A DNA stretch of 64,000 nt from Chitinophaga flava (GCF_003308995.1 NZ_QFFJ01000001.1:1240001-1304000); one strand, 5' to 3'. Shown: positions 26,476-35,166, numbered from the stretch's first letter. The notes: generated by a model from the letters alone, not told the origin. Made by a program: numbers and translations.

Positions 26476-27681
26476 TTAAGGAATAAACACTAGTTTTTTA
26501 TCATTTTCCAGACGGCAATGTACACCTGCCTGGTTCAATACTTTGATCATTTCCTGTAATACCAGGTTGCGGCTTATTTTACCACCAAACTCAGTCTCAG
26601 GTGCATTCTCCATTACTTTGGTATCAATACCATACCATCTGGTTAGTTGGCGTGCCAGCATGGTAAGGTCATTATTTTCAAAATCGAAATATCCGTTTTT
26701 CCAGGCCGTTACACTCTCTGTATTGGCATGTTGTACACTAATGTGCTGATTTTCAGAGATAGCCGCTTGCTGATCGGGCTTCAACAATGTTTTTCCGGCT
26801 GCCGCTCCGGCAGATACCATGACGGCTCCCTGTACGAGTGTAACTTTACAGGCGCTTTCATCGGGGTAGGCGTTGATATTAAAATGGGTGCCCAGTACTT
26901 CTACTGTTCCTATACTTTTATCGGCACGCAGAATATTTACTTTAAACGGATGTTTCGCATCCTGTGCTACATCCATATATACTTCACCGCTCACTATCAC
27001 CGTACGATCATCTCCGCTGAAATAGGTTGGGAACTTCACTGAGCTTTGGGCGTTAAGCCATACGGTGGTTCCGTCTGGCAGGGTTACCTTAAACTGCCGT
27101 CCAACGGGTGTGGACAGGGTATTGTATTGCGGGCCGTCTTGGGCATTGGCTGTCTGGTCATAGCCGAGGCGGCCACTGTTCAGGACGATACTGGCACCGC
27201 TCTGCGTAGCTACGATACCGTTACCCAGGCTGTCCAGCACTATCTGTGAGCCATCACCCAGCGTAAGCACCGCCCCATCACGGCCAGGGAGAATAGGCGC
27301 CTGAGCCACCATCGGAGGCTTAGACAGACGGTTCATCAGGAGGGCCGTGCCGGCGCCAAACAATACAAGTATGGCCGCGGCAGCCCACCACCTGCGATAA
27401 GAAACTATCCGGGTGGGTTGCTCTTCCTTTTCCTGCTCAGCTTCATTCAGGGCATTCTCGATCATGGCTATACGCCGGAAGTCCATGGAGGGGGTATCAG
27501 GCATTCCGTTCAACAACTCACCGTATTTGTCCAGTACCTCCAGCTGTTCCTCCGGACCGGCAGCAGCCAGCCACTGGCGGAATGCAGTATAATCCTGCTG
27601 CGAATATTTACCCGCTGAATAGTCTTTTAAAAATGAGTGTAGTTGTTCCTTCGTCATAGCCTGGAATATGTCTCCTGACAT
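26476..27681 (-). CDS. FecR-family anti-sigma factor
   Basis: A 401-residue inner-membrane anti-sigma factor. The cytoplasmic N-terminus is about 100 residues and one membrane helix follows (RWWAAAAILVLFGAGTALLM). The periplasmic part carries the FecR core (STPVGRQFKVTLPDGTTVWLN, VEVLGTHFNINAYPDE) and a C-terminal DUF4974 domain (FGGKISRNLVLQEMIKVLNQ). It is larger than the first FecR because of an inserted linker before the core. It partners with the ECF sigma upstream and the STN domain of the SusC downstream. The true start may be the ATG at residue 9. Confidence 0.92.
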   Translation of the reverse strand: MSGDIFQAMTKEQLHSFLKDYSAGKYSQQDYTAFRQWLAAAGPEEQLEVLDKYGELLNGMPDTPSMDFRRIAMIENALNEAEQEKEEQPTRIVSYRRWWAAAAILVLFGAGTALLMNRLSKPPMVAQAPILPGRDGAVLTLGDGSQIVLDSLGNGIVATQSGASIVLNSGRLGYDQTANAQDGPQYNTLSTPVGRQFKVTLPDGTTVWLNAQSSVKFPTYFSGDDRTVIVSGEVYMDVAQDAKHPFKVNILRADKSIGTVEVLGTHFNINAYPDESACKVTLVQGAVMVSAGAAAGKTLLKPDQQAAISENQHISVQHANTESVTAWKNGYFDFENNDLTMLARQLTRWYGIDTKVMENAPETEFGGKISRNLVLQEMIKVLNQAGVHCRLENDKKLVFIP

Positions 27682-27731
27682 AAGGACGTTTCAGGAATTC
27701 AAAAGGACACGTCGGGAAAAAAAATTTTTCG

Positions 27732-28334
27732 TTAAATATTATAAAACGACGGAAGAGAGAGTATAAACAGAAAAAATGCCAGGGTATCTTTTTCCTCAAA
27801 ACACTGACGGATCAGCTTCTGCGCTTTATAAAGCTGATTTTTGACACCTGATTTGGAGATATTCAACTCTGCAGCAATTTCATCGAGGCTCAGTCCACGC
27901 TCCACACTCAGGCGGAAAACATGTTGGCACTGAGCAGGCAGCGCAGCTATCTGCCGTTGTACCTTTTCATAAATGGCCCGGTAGTTCCAGATATCTTCAG
28001 GAGTATCAGGAGTAGCCTCCCGTTGCAACAGATCTACAAAAGCAGCCTTGCGTACCTGCTGATGACGGAGATGGTCCAGCAACCGGTTCCTGGCCGACCG
28101 TGCAATATAAGGTCTGAAAGCAGTAATGTCTGCCAGCTTTTCACGCTGCTCCCAAATACGGACAAAAACTTCCTGAATAATTTCATCAGCTTCATCCTGA
28201 GACCGGGTAAAAAGATGGACATACTGCGTCACGGCATCCAGGTGATGGGAATACAACTGGGTAAAGGCCTCCCGGCTCCCTTTCGATGCCTGTAATATCA
28301 GGTGAGGTTCGTTATATAATGCTGAATTTGACAA
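27732..28334 (-). CDS. ECF-type RNA polymerase sigma factor
   Basis: A 200-residue sigma-70 family protein. Region 2 is seen in EAFTQLYSHHLDAVTQYVHLF and DEADEIIQEVFVRIWEQ. Region 4 is in IAALPAQCQHVFRLSVERG and the helix-turn-helix LSLDEIAAELNISKSGVKNQL. It starts the second cell-surface signalling circuit (sigma, FecR, SusC with STN). The last 20 residues are hydrophobic (LAFFLFILSLPSF), as in several Bacteroidota ECF proteins. The stop lies 50 nt before the FecR start. Confidence 0.92.
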   Translation of the reverse strand: MSNSALYNEPHLILQASKGSREAFTQLYSHHLDAVTQYVHLFTRSQDEADEIIQEVFVRIWEQREKLADITAFRPYIARSARNRLLDHLRHQQVRKAAFVDLLQREATPDTPEDIWNYRAIYEKVQRQIAALPAQCQHVFRLSVERGLSLDEIAAELNISKSGVKNQLYKAQKLIRQCFEEKDTLAFFLFILSLPSFYNI

Positions 28335-28380
28335 TCGGTTATGCTGCTATTTCCTAATCGGTCTTTAAACCTGGTTGCGC

Positions 28381-28411
28381 TAAAGCTAAGTATTTTTTTC
28401 TTGTATTGCAA
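28381..28411 (-). promoter_or_regulatory. Candidate promoter of second ECF sigma gene
   Basis: Read on the minus strand, TTG (28411-28409), a 20-nt spacer and TAGCTTTA (28388-28381) fit the Bacteroidota pattern with one mismatch in the -7 box. It lies 47 nt before the sigma gene. Confidence 0.35.
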
Positions 28412-28572
28412 CCTCTCTTGTATCTGAATATGTAGAAGGAAATATTACCCCACAGACGGAAATAAATGCGCCGCCACATATATTTATTATCTTAATTTAA
28501 CTGGAGACTAATGAACAAAGCAATTGGTCTGATAAAATAATATATACTTTTACACCCTAAAGTAATCGGACA

Positions 28573-29274
28573 ATGCCAGATTTTTCATTGTTACTGGACC
28601 TCGACAGTGATGCATTACAAACACTCGCTCATGCCTACAGCAGTTATGCTGCTTATCTTGATACCGGGAATGCAGAGGATATACATACGATTGCATGTTG
28701 TTATATGAAAGCCGCAGCTTATGAAATGCTGCTCAACCAGTCCAATGCCCGGTCATTGTTTGCACTGGCAGCCGCCCGCTTTACACAGATCAGTGATCCA
28801 TACGGACTGATTGCCGGCATCTGCTCCTATCAAGATTGTCCTGATTTATCTATTACAACGGAGACAACACCGGACATACAGTTTTACCAGCTGTTGAACG
28901 GAGCATTTACAGGAGCAACTGTTGACACCACCGCCTGGCAGGAACCTGTAGGACGCCTGCAAATACCCTTCCGGCTATACGCAGATACCCTCACAGACAC
29001 TATAGACCAGGAAGCAGCACAACTACCGAAAGTATGGAAACCATTACTCACCCGGATGCATACACGCCCCCGCCTGTTAAGTAAAGATACTGCCCGGTGG
29101 CGCAAACTGGAAGGCACCATCACTCCCATAGAACCCGAAACAGTAGCCACCTGTATTACATTACTACGTGTTGCAGAAAGACAAGGTATTGCTTCAGATG
29201 TACTTACTTCACTGGTACAAGCGCAACAGGACAATGCGTATATAGCGATGAAAATAGGGCTGTTACTCAGGTAA
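28573..29274 (+). CDS. Hypothetical helical protein
   Basis: A 233-residue protein without signal peptide. The first 100 residues are strongly helical and Ala/Tyr/Leu-rich (ALQTLAHAYSSYAAYLDTGN, CCYMKAAAYEMLLNQSNARS), with a repeat-like tetratricopeptide appearance. The middle is Thr/Pro-rich, and the end is again helical (CITLLRVAERQGIASDVLTSL). No family was recognised. It is convergent with the degenerate ABC-like gene, and the two overlap by 8 bp at their 3' ends. Whether it belongs functionally with that cluster cannot be told. Confidence 0.7.
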   Translation: MPDFSLLLDLDSDALQTLAHAYSSYAAYLDTGNAEDIHTIACCYMKAAAYEMLLNQSNARSLFALAAARFTQISDPYGLIAGICSYQDCPDLSITTETTPDIQFYQLLNGAFTGATVDTTAWQEPVGRLQIPFRLYADTLTDTIDQEAAQLPKVWKPLLTRMHTRPRLLSKDTARWRKLEGTITPIEPETVATCITLLRVAERQGIASDVLTSLVQAQQDNAYIAMKIGLLLR

Positions 29275-29842
29275 ACCTCTCGATTTCCACCAACCGGTCA
29301 CAGTCCCCCCTGAACTCAGCCCAATGATCCAATAAAATAGCGGCGCCTCCCTTTTTTACATGCTCTTTCACAATACCGAATACTTCTTTTCCTCCCATAG
29401 GATCCACGCCTGCTAAATCAAACAGGATATGATCGAAACGGGACAGTGCAGCGTAAATCGTCAACAGCTTCCAGGGATTACCTGCAAGCGTATTGATGTC
29501 TGTACGAGGAGTAATATAGCTGTCTTCATAAATCCGGTCCGCATACTGACTGGACAGATCTGCATTCTTCTTCAGATATTCCCTGACAGTTACGGGATAA
29601 AATCTGCGTCTAAACCAGGACACACTGAAACGTGGTACAAAAGTCAGCGGGACGGTTATTACTACATTTTCCTCCGGCACTTTACCCGTAAGAGTATCCA
29701 CCAGACTCATTTCCAACTCATACCAGTCAGGCCTGTTAAATGGTTTCAGTATGACAATCTCTCCCTCATTTAATACAAAAGGGGGTATAAAATACTCTGC
29801 TATCTTAAAACCCCGGCTGCTGAGTATAGCTTTGCTGGCCAT
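29267..29842 (-). CDS. Degenerate ABC ATPase-like protein lacking Walker A
   Basis: A 191-residue protein whose second half follows an ABC ATPase step by step. A signature-like segment LAGNPWKLL (119-127) is followed by a Walker B-like HILFDLAG (138-145, D142 kept but the catalytic Glu replaced by Leu143), a D-loop GVDP (145-148), the helix KEVFGIVKEHVKKGGAAI and an H-loop LLDH (170-173), then CDRLVEIERF. The P-loop expected near residues 30-42 is missing (ILKPFNRPDWYEL). It therefore should not hydrolyse ATP. It lies 15 nt behind the FGE-fold gene in the same direction. The ABC relation is my reading of motifs; a binding or scaffolding role is inference. Confidence 0.6.
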   Translation of the reverse strand: MASKAILSSRGFKIAEYFIPPFVLNEGEIVILKPFNRPDWYELEMSLVDTLTGKVPEENVVITVPLTFVPRFSVSWFRRRFYPVTVREYLKKNADLSSQYADRIYEDSYITPRTDINTLAGNPWKLLTIYAALSRFDHILFDLAGVDPMGGKEVFGIVKEHVKKGGAAILLDHWAEFRGDCDRLVEIERFT

Positions 29843-29857
29843 TATGGAAGTGTTTAT

Positions 29858-30844
29858 TTATTCAACCCGCTTCAATCTTCTCACAAAAGAATAATCACCG
29901 GTGATCTCATCTTTATAAGCCATCTCCTCATCAAAGATAAAAGGGTCCCTGAAGTAGGTACCGATGCTCAGATAGCCCATATCCCAGCCGCCGCCACCAC
30001 ACAGGTTACAGCCACCATCACCACTTTTAATGAACCATTCACTGTCCATCATCACTTCGTAATGATAGGGATCATTGGCAATGACGATACCAAAGTGATT
30101 GGGTGTATCGAGGTAAAAGCCCTTACCATCATCATCTTCAGCTACAAAATGATGGTATTTTTTATCATAGTCAATACCATCACCCCAGGGATACAGTGTC
30201 CGTGATCCGCCACCACAAAGGTATTCCCATTCATCTTCGGTGGGTAGCCTGAAACCACTGTCTGCAATTTGCTCCGTCAGCTCATCATAGGAAGCAGGTT
30301 CATACAGGAATGCACGGACATCTGTTCCATTCTTTTCCAGCCGGAAACTACTGTTGACGATCCAGGTATGTTGTTCTCTGGGAGAAGCTTTCAGGTCCTT
30401 CAGGGTTTTGTGGAAATAATCATCCGATACCAGGCGCTCATCATCAATATCCACCGGAAAATAACCTGTCTCTCTTACCTGACGTTCCACGATCATGGGA
30501 GGAATGGTCACAGTGCGTACCGGCGACAAGCGTTCCCTGATATAGTTATCCATCTCCTCTTCATTATTTTCGAACATGTCCACCATATTTATCTTGTTCT
30601 CTTCCGGCATGTTCCATTGATCCAGCCCCAGCAGCACGGTGTCTCCTGGTACAAAAACGAACTCCGTTCCCTGGTAATCCAATACAGCCGTGTAAGTACG
30701 CTGATTAAATTTATCGAACTGCTCAAAATGTTTGATGGTAAACTCCGGAAACTTTGTTTCTATCAGGTATTGAAGGATGGCTTCTGCGGCCGTATGGGGA
30801 AGCGCGTTCCACGCCTTACGGTCATATATCTGGGTTACATTCAT
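29858..30844 (-). CDS. FGE-sulfatase (SUMF1/EgtB-fold) domain protein
   Basis: A 328-residue cytoplasmic-looking protein. The N-terminal half is acidic and unrecognised. The C-terminal half has the formylglycine-generating-enzyme fold signature GFRLPTEDEWEYLCGGG (about 197-213) followed by TLYPWGDG, and a late CGGGGWDMG segment in place of the usual RGGSW. Two cysteines, C279 and C282, precede that segment rather than follow it as in true FGE, so sulfatase activation is unlikely. The fold is used widely for binding and oxygen-dependent chemistry. It lies between the COG3014-like gene (42 nt) and the degenerate ABC-like gene (15 nt), probably in one operon. Confidence 0.75.
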   Translation of the reverse strand: MNVTQIYDRKAWNALPHTAAEAILQYLIETKFPEFTIKHFEQFDKFNQRTYTAVLDYQGTEFVFVPGDTVLLGLDQWNMPEENKINMVDMFENNEEEMDNYIRERLSPVRTVTIPPMIVERQVRETGYFPVDIDDERLVSDDYFHKTLKDLKASPREQHTWIVNSSFRLEKNGTDVRAFLYEPASYDELTEQIADSGFRLPTEDEWEYLCGGGSRTLYPWGDGIDYDKKYHHFVAEDDDGKGFYLDTPNHFGIVIANDPYHYEVMMDSEWFIKSGDGGCNLCGGGGWDMGYLSIGTYFRDPFIFDEEMAYKDEITGDYSFVRRLKRVE

Positions 30845-30886
30845 GAAAATTCAACATTAAATCTGCTTGCTAATTTAAATAAACTT

Positions 30887-32299
30887 TCATGATTTCTGTA
30901 ACGATGCATAATGTAAGGTCTGTAACCTGCCATTCCCTACTACATTAAACACAACTGTCTGAGGATTCCCTTTTCCCTTGAGTGTGAGGGTGATCCTGTT
31001 ATCTCCTTTTTTCAGCGGAATACGGGAGTAGTAGATAGAATGCGGGAGACTTTGCCAGTTGCGCGTATCTGCTTTTTCAGTGAGTATACTTAACAGATTA
31101 AATGCTTCTCCCAATACCTGATCTTCTTTTTTGATCTGGTATTCAGCCAGTTTTTTGATGGCCAGTCTTGTCAGCGCCAGCCCCATCTCTTTTAAAAAGC
31201 GCTCCTGCAGCGTGCGGAAGGCCAGCTGGTTGACATCTTCCACTTTTTCGAGTGAGGCAGAGAAGGTACTGTCTCTTTGTATACTGCCCGCTGTATAGTA
31301 CAAGGGCTGTTCCACATAACTGGGGAAGGCCACCCGGAAGGCTTCAAAGTTGCGTCTCAGGCGATGACAGGAGTCACGCGAAAACAGCGCAAAATCAAAG
31401 GGAATAAAAATGGTGTTATTGGGGTCTGTAAAAACAAAATTACCTGGTCCTCTTTCTGTCAGCGTAAAGAAAAAATTAGTCTCTTCTTTTACGGGCGCCA
31501 GTCCGTTCTCCCAGAACACCAGCACTTCGCCCCCGTCAGTATCCGGTGCAGGCTTATAGGTAAGCCCAAATTGTTTTTCGTAGTACTGCACTTCCTCGTT
31601 AAAGCCCAGCTGATAAGCGGTGCGTAACAAGTCTTGCTGCAGTTGTGCCGGCATGGCTACACCGTAGTAACTTTTATCTTCTTTTTTCAGGAAGATGTCT
31701 GCCGCGTTGCGGTAGGAAATAAAAGCATTGTTCACATCTCCGCCGCTTTCGTATATGATGCCCTGTACAATCAGGGAAAAAGCGTCTTTGCTGTATTTGT
31801 TTTCGTTGTTGTTTTTGCGGTCGTTGAGGGCATAGGTGCCCAGTGTGATTCGGCGTGCTTCTACCGTAGCATCTTCTGTTTTATTCAGTTGCAGGTAGTT
31901 GATGGATTTATAATAGTGAATGAGCAGTCTTTCAAAATCTTCTCCCTTGTATACCTGCATAGCAGGGTTTGTGATCAGTCCGAGGGCCTGGTCCAGGGCT
32001 TTGTTGCGGCCACCACTTACGAGTATGGAATCGGCTGCATTAAAATACAGATTGCTTTCTTCATAACGTCCCTGCAGGAAAGCCGTCTTACCCTTCTCCA
32101 TATTAAACAGCAGCTTGTTGCGGCCGTATTTGAAAAACTTTGTCTTATCCAGTTTATTGGCTGCTTCATCAAACCGGCCATGGGCGACAGCTTCATAGTA
32201 AGGGCTGATGGCTTTGTTGTAAGTATGGCACGAAAAAAAAGAAGGCATGATCAATGATAGCGGCAGCCACCACCTCCATCGACTAACAGAATTACACAT
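30887..32299 (-). CDS. COG3014-like envelope lipoprotein
   Basis: A 470-residue lipoprotein (FFSCHTYNK, Cys24) with helical repeats: YEAVAHGRFDEAANKLDKTK, FLQGRYEESNLYFNAADSIL, and later IYESGGDVNNAFISYRNAAD. The central VLVFWENGLAPVKEE and the arrangement match the COG3014 family, which travels with LpoB-like lipoproteins in several phyla. A role in cell-wall synthesis control is inferred from that partnership. It follows the lpoB-like gene by 85 nt, but a terminator-like hairpin lies in the gap. The 42-nt gap to the next gene suggests co-transcription downstream. Confidence 0.75.
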   Translation of the reverse strand: MCNSVSRWRWWLPLSLIMPSFFSCHTYNKAISPYYEAVAHGRFDEAANKLDKTKFFKYGRNKLLFNMEKGKTAFLQGRYEESNLYFNAADSILVSGGRNKALDQALGLITNPAMQVYKGEDFERLLIHYYKSINYLQLNKTEDATVEARRITLGTYALNDRKNNNENKYSKDAFSLIVQGIIYESGGDVNNAFISYRNAADIFLKKEDKSYYGVAMPAQLQQDLLRTAYQLGFNEEVQYYEKQFGLTYKPAPDTDGGEVLVFWENGLAPVKEETNFFFTLTERGPGNFVFTDPNNTIFIPFDFALFSRDSCHRLRRNFEAFRVAFPSYVEQPLYYTAGSIQRDSTFSASLEKVEDVNQLAFRTLQERFLKEMGLALTRLAIKKLAEYQIKKEDQVLGEAFNLLSILTEKADTRNWQSLPHSIYYSRIPLKKGDNRITLTLKGKGNPQTVVFNVVGNGRLQTLHYASLQKS

Positions 32300-32322
32300 G
32301 GCTCGTTGTTAGAGTAAAAAAT

Positions 32323-32353
32323 GTGCGCCGGCACACAGAAAAAACCGGCGCAC
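32323..32353 (-). terminator. Terminator or attenuator after lpoB-like gene
   Basis: GTGCGCCGG at 32323-32331 pairs with CCGGCGCAC at 32345-32353. On the minus strand it is followed by ATTTTTTACT, a good T-run. It lies 31 nt after the lpoB-like stop and 23 nt before the COG3014-like start. Confidence 0.7.
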
Positions 32354-32384
32354 GGTTACACGCAGTGGTAACTAGAAGTAGGCA

Positions 32385-32981
32385 TTAATTCTTAACGTAT
32401 TTCGCGATTTTCTTATTTCCGATCCATTTTACTTCGTTGCTTTGTAGGTCGGTCAGTTCCAGATCTACCTGATAGTATACCACCATTTGTTTTTTATGTG
32501 AGTCGACGATGGAGTTGATGCTTCCCTGGAGTATATAGTCTGCTCCTACTTCCAGGCCCCATTTTTTCATGGTAGACACGGAAGCATTTTTTTGCTGATC
32601 GGCACGTTCTCCGCGGAGTTCTTCTCTTTTAGCGCCACCTTGTACCAGCCTTACTTTCTGGGTGGTCACAAAAGATCTTTCCATATCCTTGATGAAGGTT
32701 TCGGCATCAATGTGTTCATGGCTTTTGTTGGCTACCATGCCTACGATGACAACGGGCTTTTTGCCTGCATGTTCCTGAGCAAATTCGGGGAGCCAGTTTT
32801 CACTCAGTGCGCTGTTGATCATTTCTTCAGCAGTGAGGCGTGAATCGGTATTATTCCAGCGGCCGCTGATATCTATCTGTTGCTTTTCATCTACCCTGGT
32901 AACTTTGCGGGGAGCACATCCCTGCATGAAAATAGCGGACATAAGTATCCCTGAAAATGCTAATGCATTAATTTTAGACAT
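32385..32981 (-). CDS. LpoB-like penicillin-binding-protein activator lipoprotein
   Basis: A 198-residue lipoprotein (FMQGCAPRK, Cys22). The mature part matches the LpoB family: DISGRWNNTDSRLTAEEMI, KKPVVIVGMVANKSHEHID, FIKDMERSFVTTQKVRLVQG, then GADYILQGSI and the C-terminal YQVDLELTDLQSNEVKW. In enterobacteria LpoB activates PBP1B from the outer membrane; in Bacteroidota the target is unproven. It is preceded by the Tyr/Gly-rich gene (25 nt) and followed by a COG3014-like gene, a combination that supports the call. Confidence 0.83.
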   Translation of the reverse strand: MSKINALAFSGILMSAIFMQGCAPRKVTRVDEKQQIDISGRWNNTDSRLTAEEMINSALSENWLPEFAQEHAGKKPVVIVGMVANKSHEHIDAETFIKDMERSFVTTQKVRLVQGGAKREELRGERADQQKNASVSTMKKWGLEVGADYILQGSINSIVDSHKKQMVVYYQVDLELTDLQSNEVKWIGNKKIAKYVKN

Positions 32982-33006
32982 CGTTCTGATTTTATATAGA
33001 TGATAT

Positions 33007-33474
33007 TTATCTGAAAAGCATATAAGTTCCCATGGCGAGAGCCGTTACCGTAGCCAGGTCATACCATTGAAAGGAAGATGAACAGCCGTAATTGTAGTTG
33101 TTACGATGGTGTCCGTATCCGGGATAGCCGTAACCGTAAGAATAGGAAGGGTAGCCATAACCGTAGGAATAGGAAGGATAACCCCATCCCCAGGAAGAAG
33201 CGGCGTATAGGCGTTGGCGTTCGCGGCGGTCCTGTCTGCGCTGTTCCCTTTTCTCCTGTCTGGCTTCAAAATACTGGTAAGCTTTGTAGGTTTTTTGAAC
33301 GGTCACGCCCTCCTGCATAGTCAGGGAGTCTTCTTTGAGCAGGTATTCATTCATGCTTTCGCGGTAACGCGGATTCTGATCGGGCAGCAGCTGCGCTGAT
33401 GCCGGCAGGGCGCCCATCAGCAAACAGGTGATGATGCCTGCATAGAAACGGTGATAGATTTTAGAGTATCTCAT
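33007..33474 (-). CDS. Secreted protein with Tyr/Gly/Ser-rich repeats
   Basis: A 155-residue protein with a Sec signal (YAGIITCLLMGALPASAQ), a charged helical middle (EARQEKREQRRQDRRERQR) and a low-complexity C-terminal stretch with YPSYSYGYG repeated twice, then YPGYGHHRN. The end is hydrophobic (LATVTALAMGTYMLF), perhaps a membrane helix. The repeats are also seen as about 27-nt direct DNA repeats near 33120-33185. It heads the lpoB-like gene, so an envelope role alongside that lipoprotein is likely. No family was recognised. Confidence 0.75.
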   Translation of the reverse strand: MRYSKIYHRFYAGIITCLLMGALPASAQLLPDQNPRYRESMNEYLLKEDSLTMQEGVTVQKTYKAYQYFEARQEKREQRRQDRRERQRLYAASSWGWGYPSYSYGYGYPSYSYGYGYPGYGHHRNNYNYGCSSSFQWYDLATVTALAMGTYMLFR

Positions 33475-33621
33475 AAAATGGCTGCTTAAATGATGCTACA
33501 ATATAGTGACGCAGCTCGAAAAGATTCCCCCTAATTCCGGAACTGTTAAAAATGCGTTAAGGGGCTCTGCCCAAACATTTTAAAGGTTCTCCGCGTTATG
33601 CAATGCAAAACCAGGGCAATT

Positions 33622-35166
33622 ATGGCAACCGTATCACTTCAGAGCGCTGCTGGCAGATGGGTAGTAATATCCTCCATTCTGGCTTCTGCCATGGCTTTTA
33701 TAGACGGCACCGCGCTCAATGTAGCACTGCCTGCCCTACAGCGCAGCCTGCACGCCACCGGAGCCGACCTCTTCTGGGTATTAAACGCCTATATGCTGAT
33801 GCTGGCCTCTCTGATATTACTGGGCGGTACACTGGGCGACAGACTGGGCCGCCGCAGAATTTTTATGACAGGCATCTTTATCTTCATCATCGGCTCCGCC
33901 GCCTGTGGCCTGGCTGGCACCGTTACCTGGCTGATTATCTTCAGAATGCTGCAAGGCATCGGCGGCGCCCTGATGATACCCGGCAGCCTGTCTCTCATCT
34001 CCTCTTCCATCGACGAAGCAGAAAGAGGAAAAGCCATCGGTACCTGGTCATCCGCCACCACACTGGTAACCATCGGCGGCCCCATCCTCGGCGGCGCCCT
34101 CGCCGACGCCGGCCTGTGGCGCTATATCTTCTTTATTAATATACCCATTGGCGTTATTACCCTGCTCCTGCTGGCATGGAAAGTAGCCGAACAACAGGAA
34201 CAGGGCGGCCCAGGTAAACAGGACTTCGCCGGCGCCGTACTCATCGTACTGGGGCTGGCCCTGCTCACCTTCGGCTTTCTGCGGATGCCGCTATCCGGAT
34301 TCAGCAGCCTGCCCGTATATGGCAGCATCGCCGGCGGCCTGCTACTACTCATAGCCTTCGTCATGGTAGAACGCCGCAGCCCCTGCCCCATGCTACCCCT
34401 CTATCTATTCAACAACAAAATCTTCAGCGGCACCAACCTCCTGACCTTCTTTCTATATGCAGGACTAAGCGCCGCCATGCTCTTCCTCTCGCTCAACATG
34501 GTACAGATACAAGGCTATACACAACTGGAATCAGGACTGTCATTTCTGCCCTTTACCATCCTCATGGTATTCCTCGCCCGCCTCGCCGGAAGCCTGGCAG
34601 ATAAATACGGTCCACGATGGTTCCTCGTCATTGGCCCCTTTACCGCCGGCACCGGTATGCTACTACTCGCATCCGTAGGCCAGACCAGCGGCCCGGCCAG
34701 TTTCTGGACCACCTTCCTCCCCGGCATCGTAGTACTGGGTCTGGGCATGTCGCTGACAGTAGCCCCATTAACCGCCACCGTTATGGGCTCCGTAAGCAGC
34801 CACCTCTCAGGTACCGCCTCCGGCGTCAACAATGCCATCACCAGAATCGCCGGCGTATTCGCCATAGCCGTATTTGGCGCCCTGGCCGTCCTGTATTTCT
34901 CTGACAGCGTACAACACTCGCTCTCCCAGCTACCACTCAACGCCGCACAAAAACAAGCCATCATAGCCCAGACAGCCAACCTAGGCAATGCCACCGTCCC
35001 CGGAAATATTCCTCCGGACAACAAAGCCACCATCATCCACATCTATCATCAACACTTTATCCAAACCTACGCCAGAGTAATGGGCACCTCCGGACTACTG
35101 GGCTGGCTCGGAAGCGTAATGGCGCTGATATTCATCAAGTCTCCCAGGGCTAAAGCCCTGGGCTAA
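33622..35166 (+). CDS. DHA2-family (14-TM) MFS drug-efflux transporter
   Basis: A proton-driven efflux pump of the EmrB/QacA type, about 514 residues with 14 predicted helices. Family motifs are visible: AFIDGTALNVALPALQ in helix 1, LGDRLGRRR (motif A), RMLQGIGGALMIPGSLSL, and IFFINIPIGVI after helix 6. The ATG at 33622 (MATVSLQS) fits the family; one at 33598 adds eight residues. The coding sequence favours C- or G-ending codons far more than its neighbours, a hint of foreign origin. The last 11 residues (FIKSPRAKALG) and the stop codon are encoded by palindromic repeat copy B, so the natural C-terminus was probably replaced. Confidence 0.92.
   Translation: MATVSLQSAAGRWVVISSILASAMAFIDGTALNVALPALQRSLHATGADLFWVLNAYMLMLASLILLGGTLGDRLGRRRIFMTGIFIFIIGSAACGLAGTVTWLIIFRMLQGIGGALMIPGSLSLISSSIDEAERGKAIGTWSSATTLVTIGGPILGGALADAGLWRYIFFINIPIGVITLLLLAWKVAEQQEQGGPGKQDFAGAVLIVLGLALLTFGFLRMPLSGFSSLPVYGSIAGGLLLLIAFVMVERRSPCPMLPLYLFNNKIFSGTNLLTFFLYAGLSAAMLFLSLNMVQIQGYTQLESGLSFLPFTILMVFLARLAGSLADKYGPRWFLVIGPFTAGTGMLLLASVGQTSGPASFWTTFLPGIVVLGLGMSLTVAPLTATVMGSVSSHLSGTASGVNNAITRIAGVFAIAVFGALAVLYFSDSVQHSLSQLPLNAAQKQAIIAQTANLGNATVPGNIPPDNKATIIHIYHQHFIQTYARVMGTSGLLGWLGSVMALIFIKSPRAKALG

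Noticed and set aside
33110..33190. Short direct DNA repeats considered as a non-coding array
   Set aside because: They encode in-frame Tyr/Gly/Ser repeats of a secreted protein.
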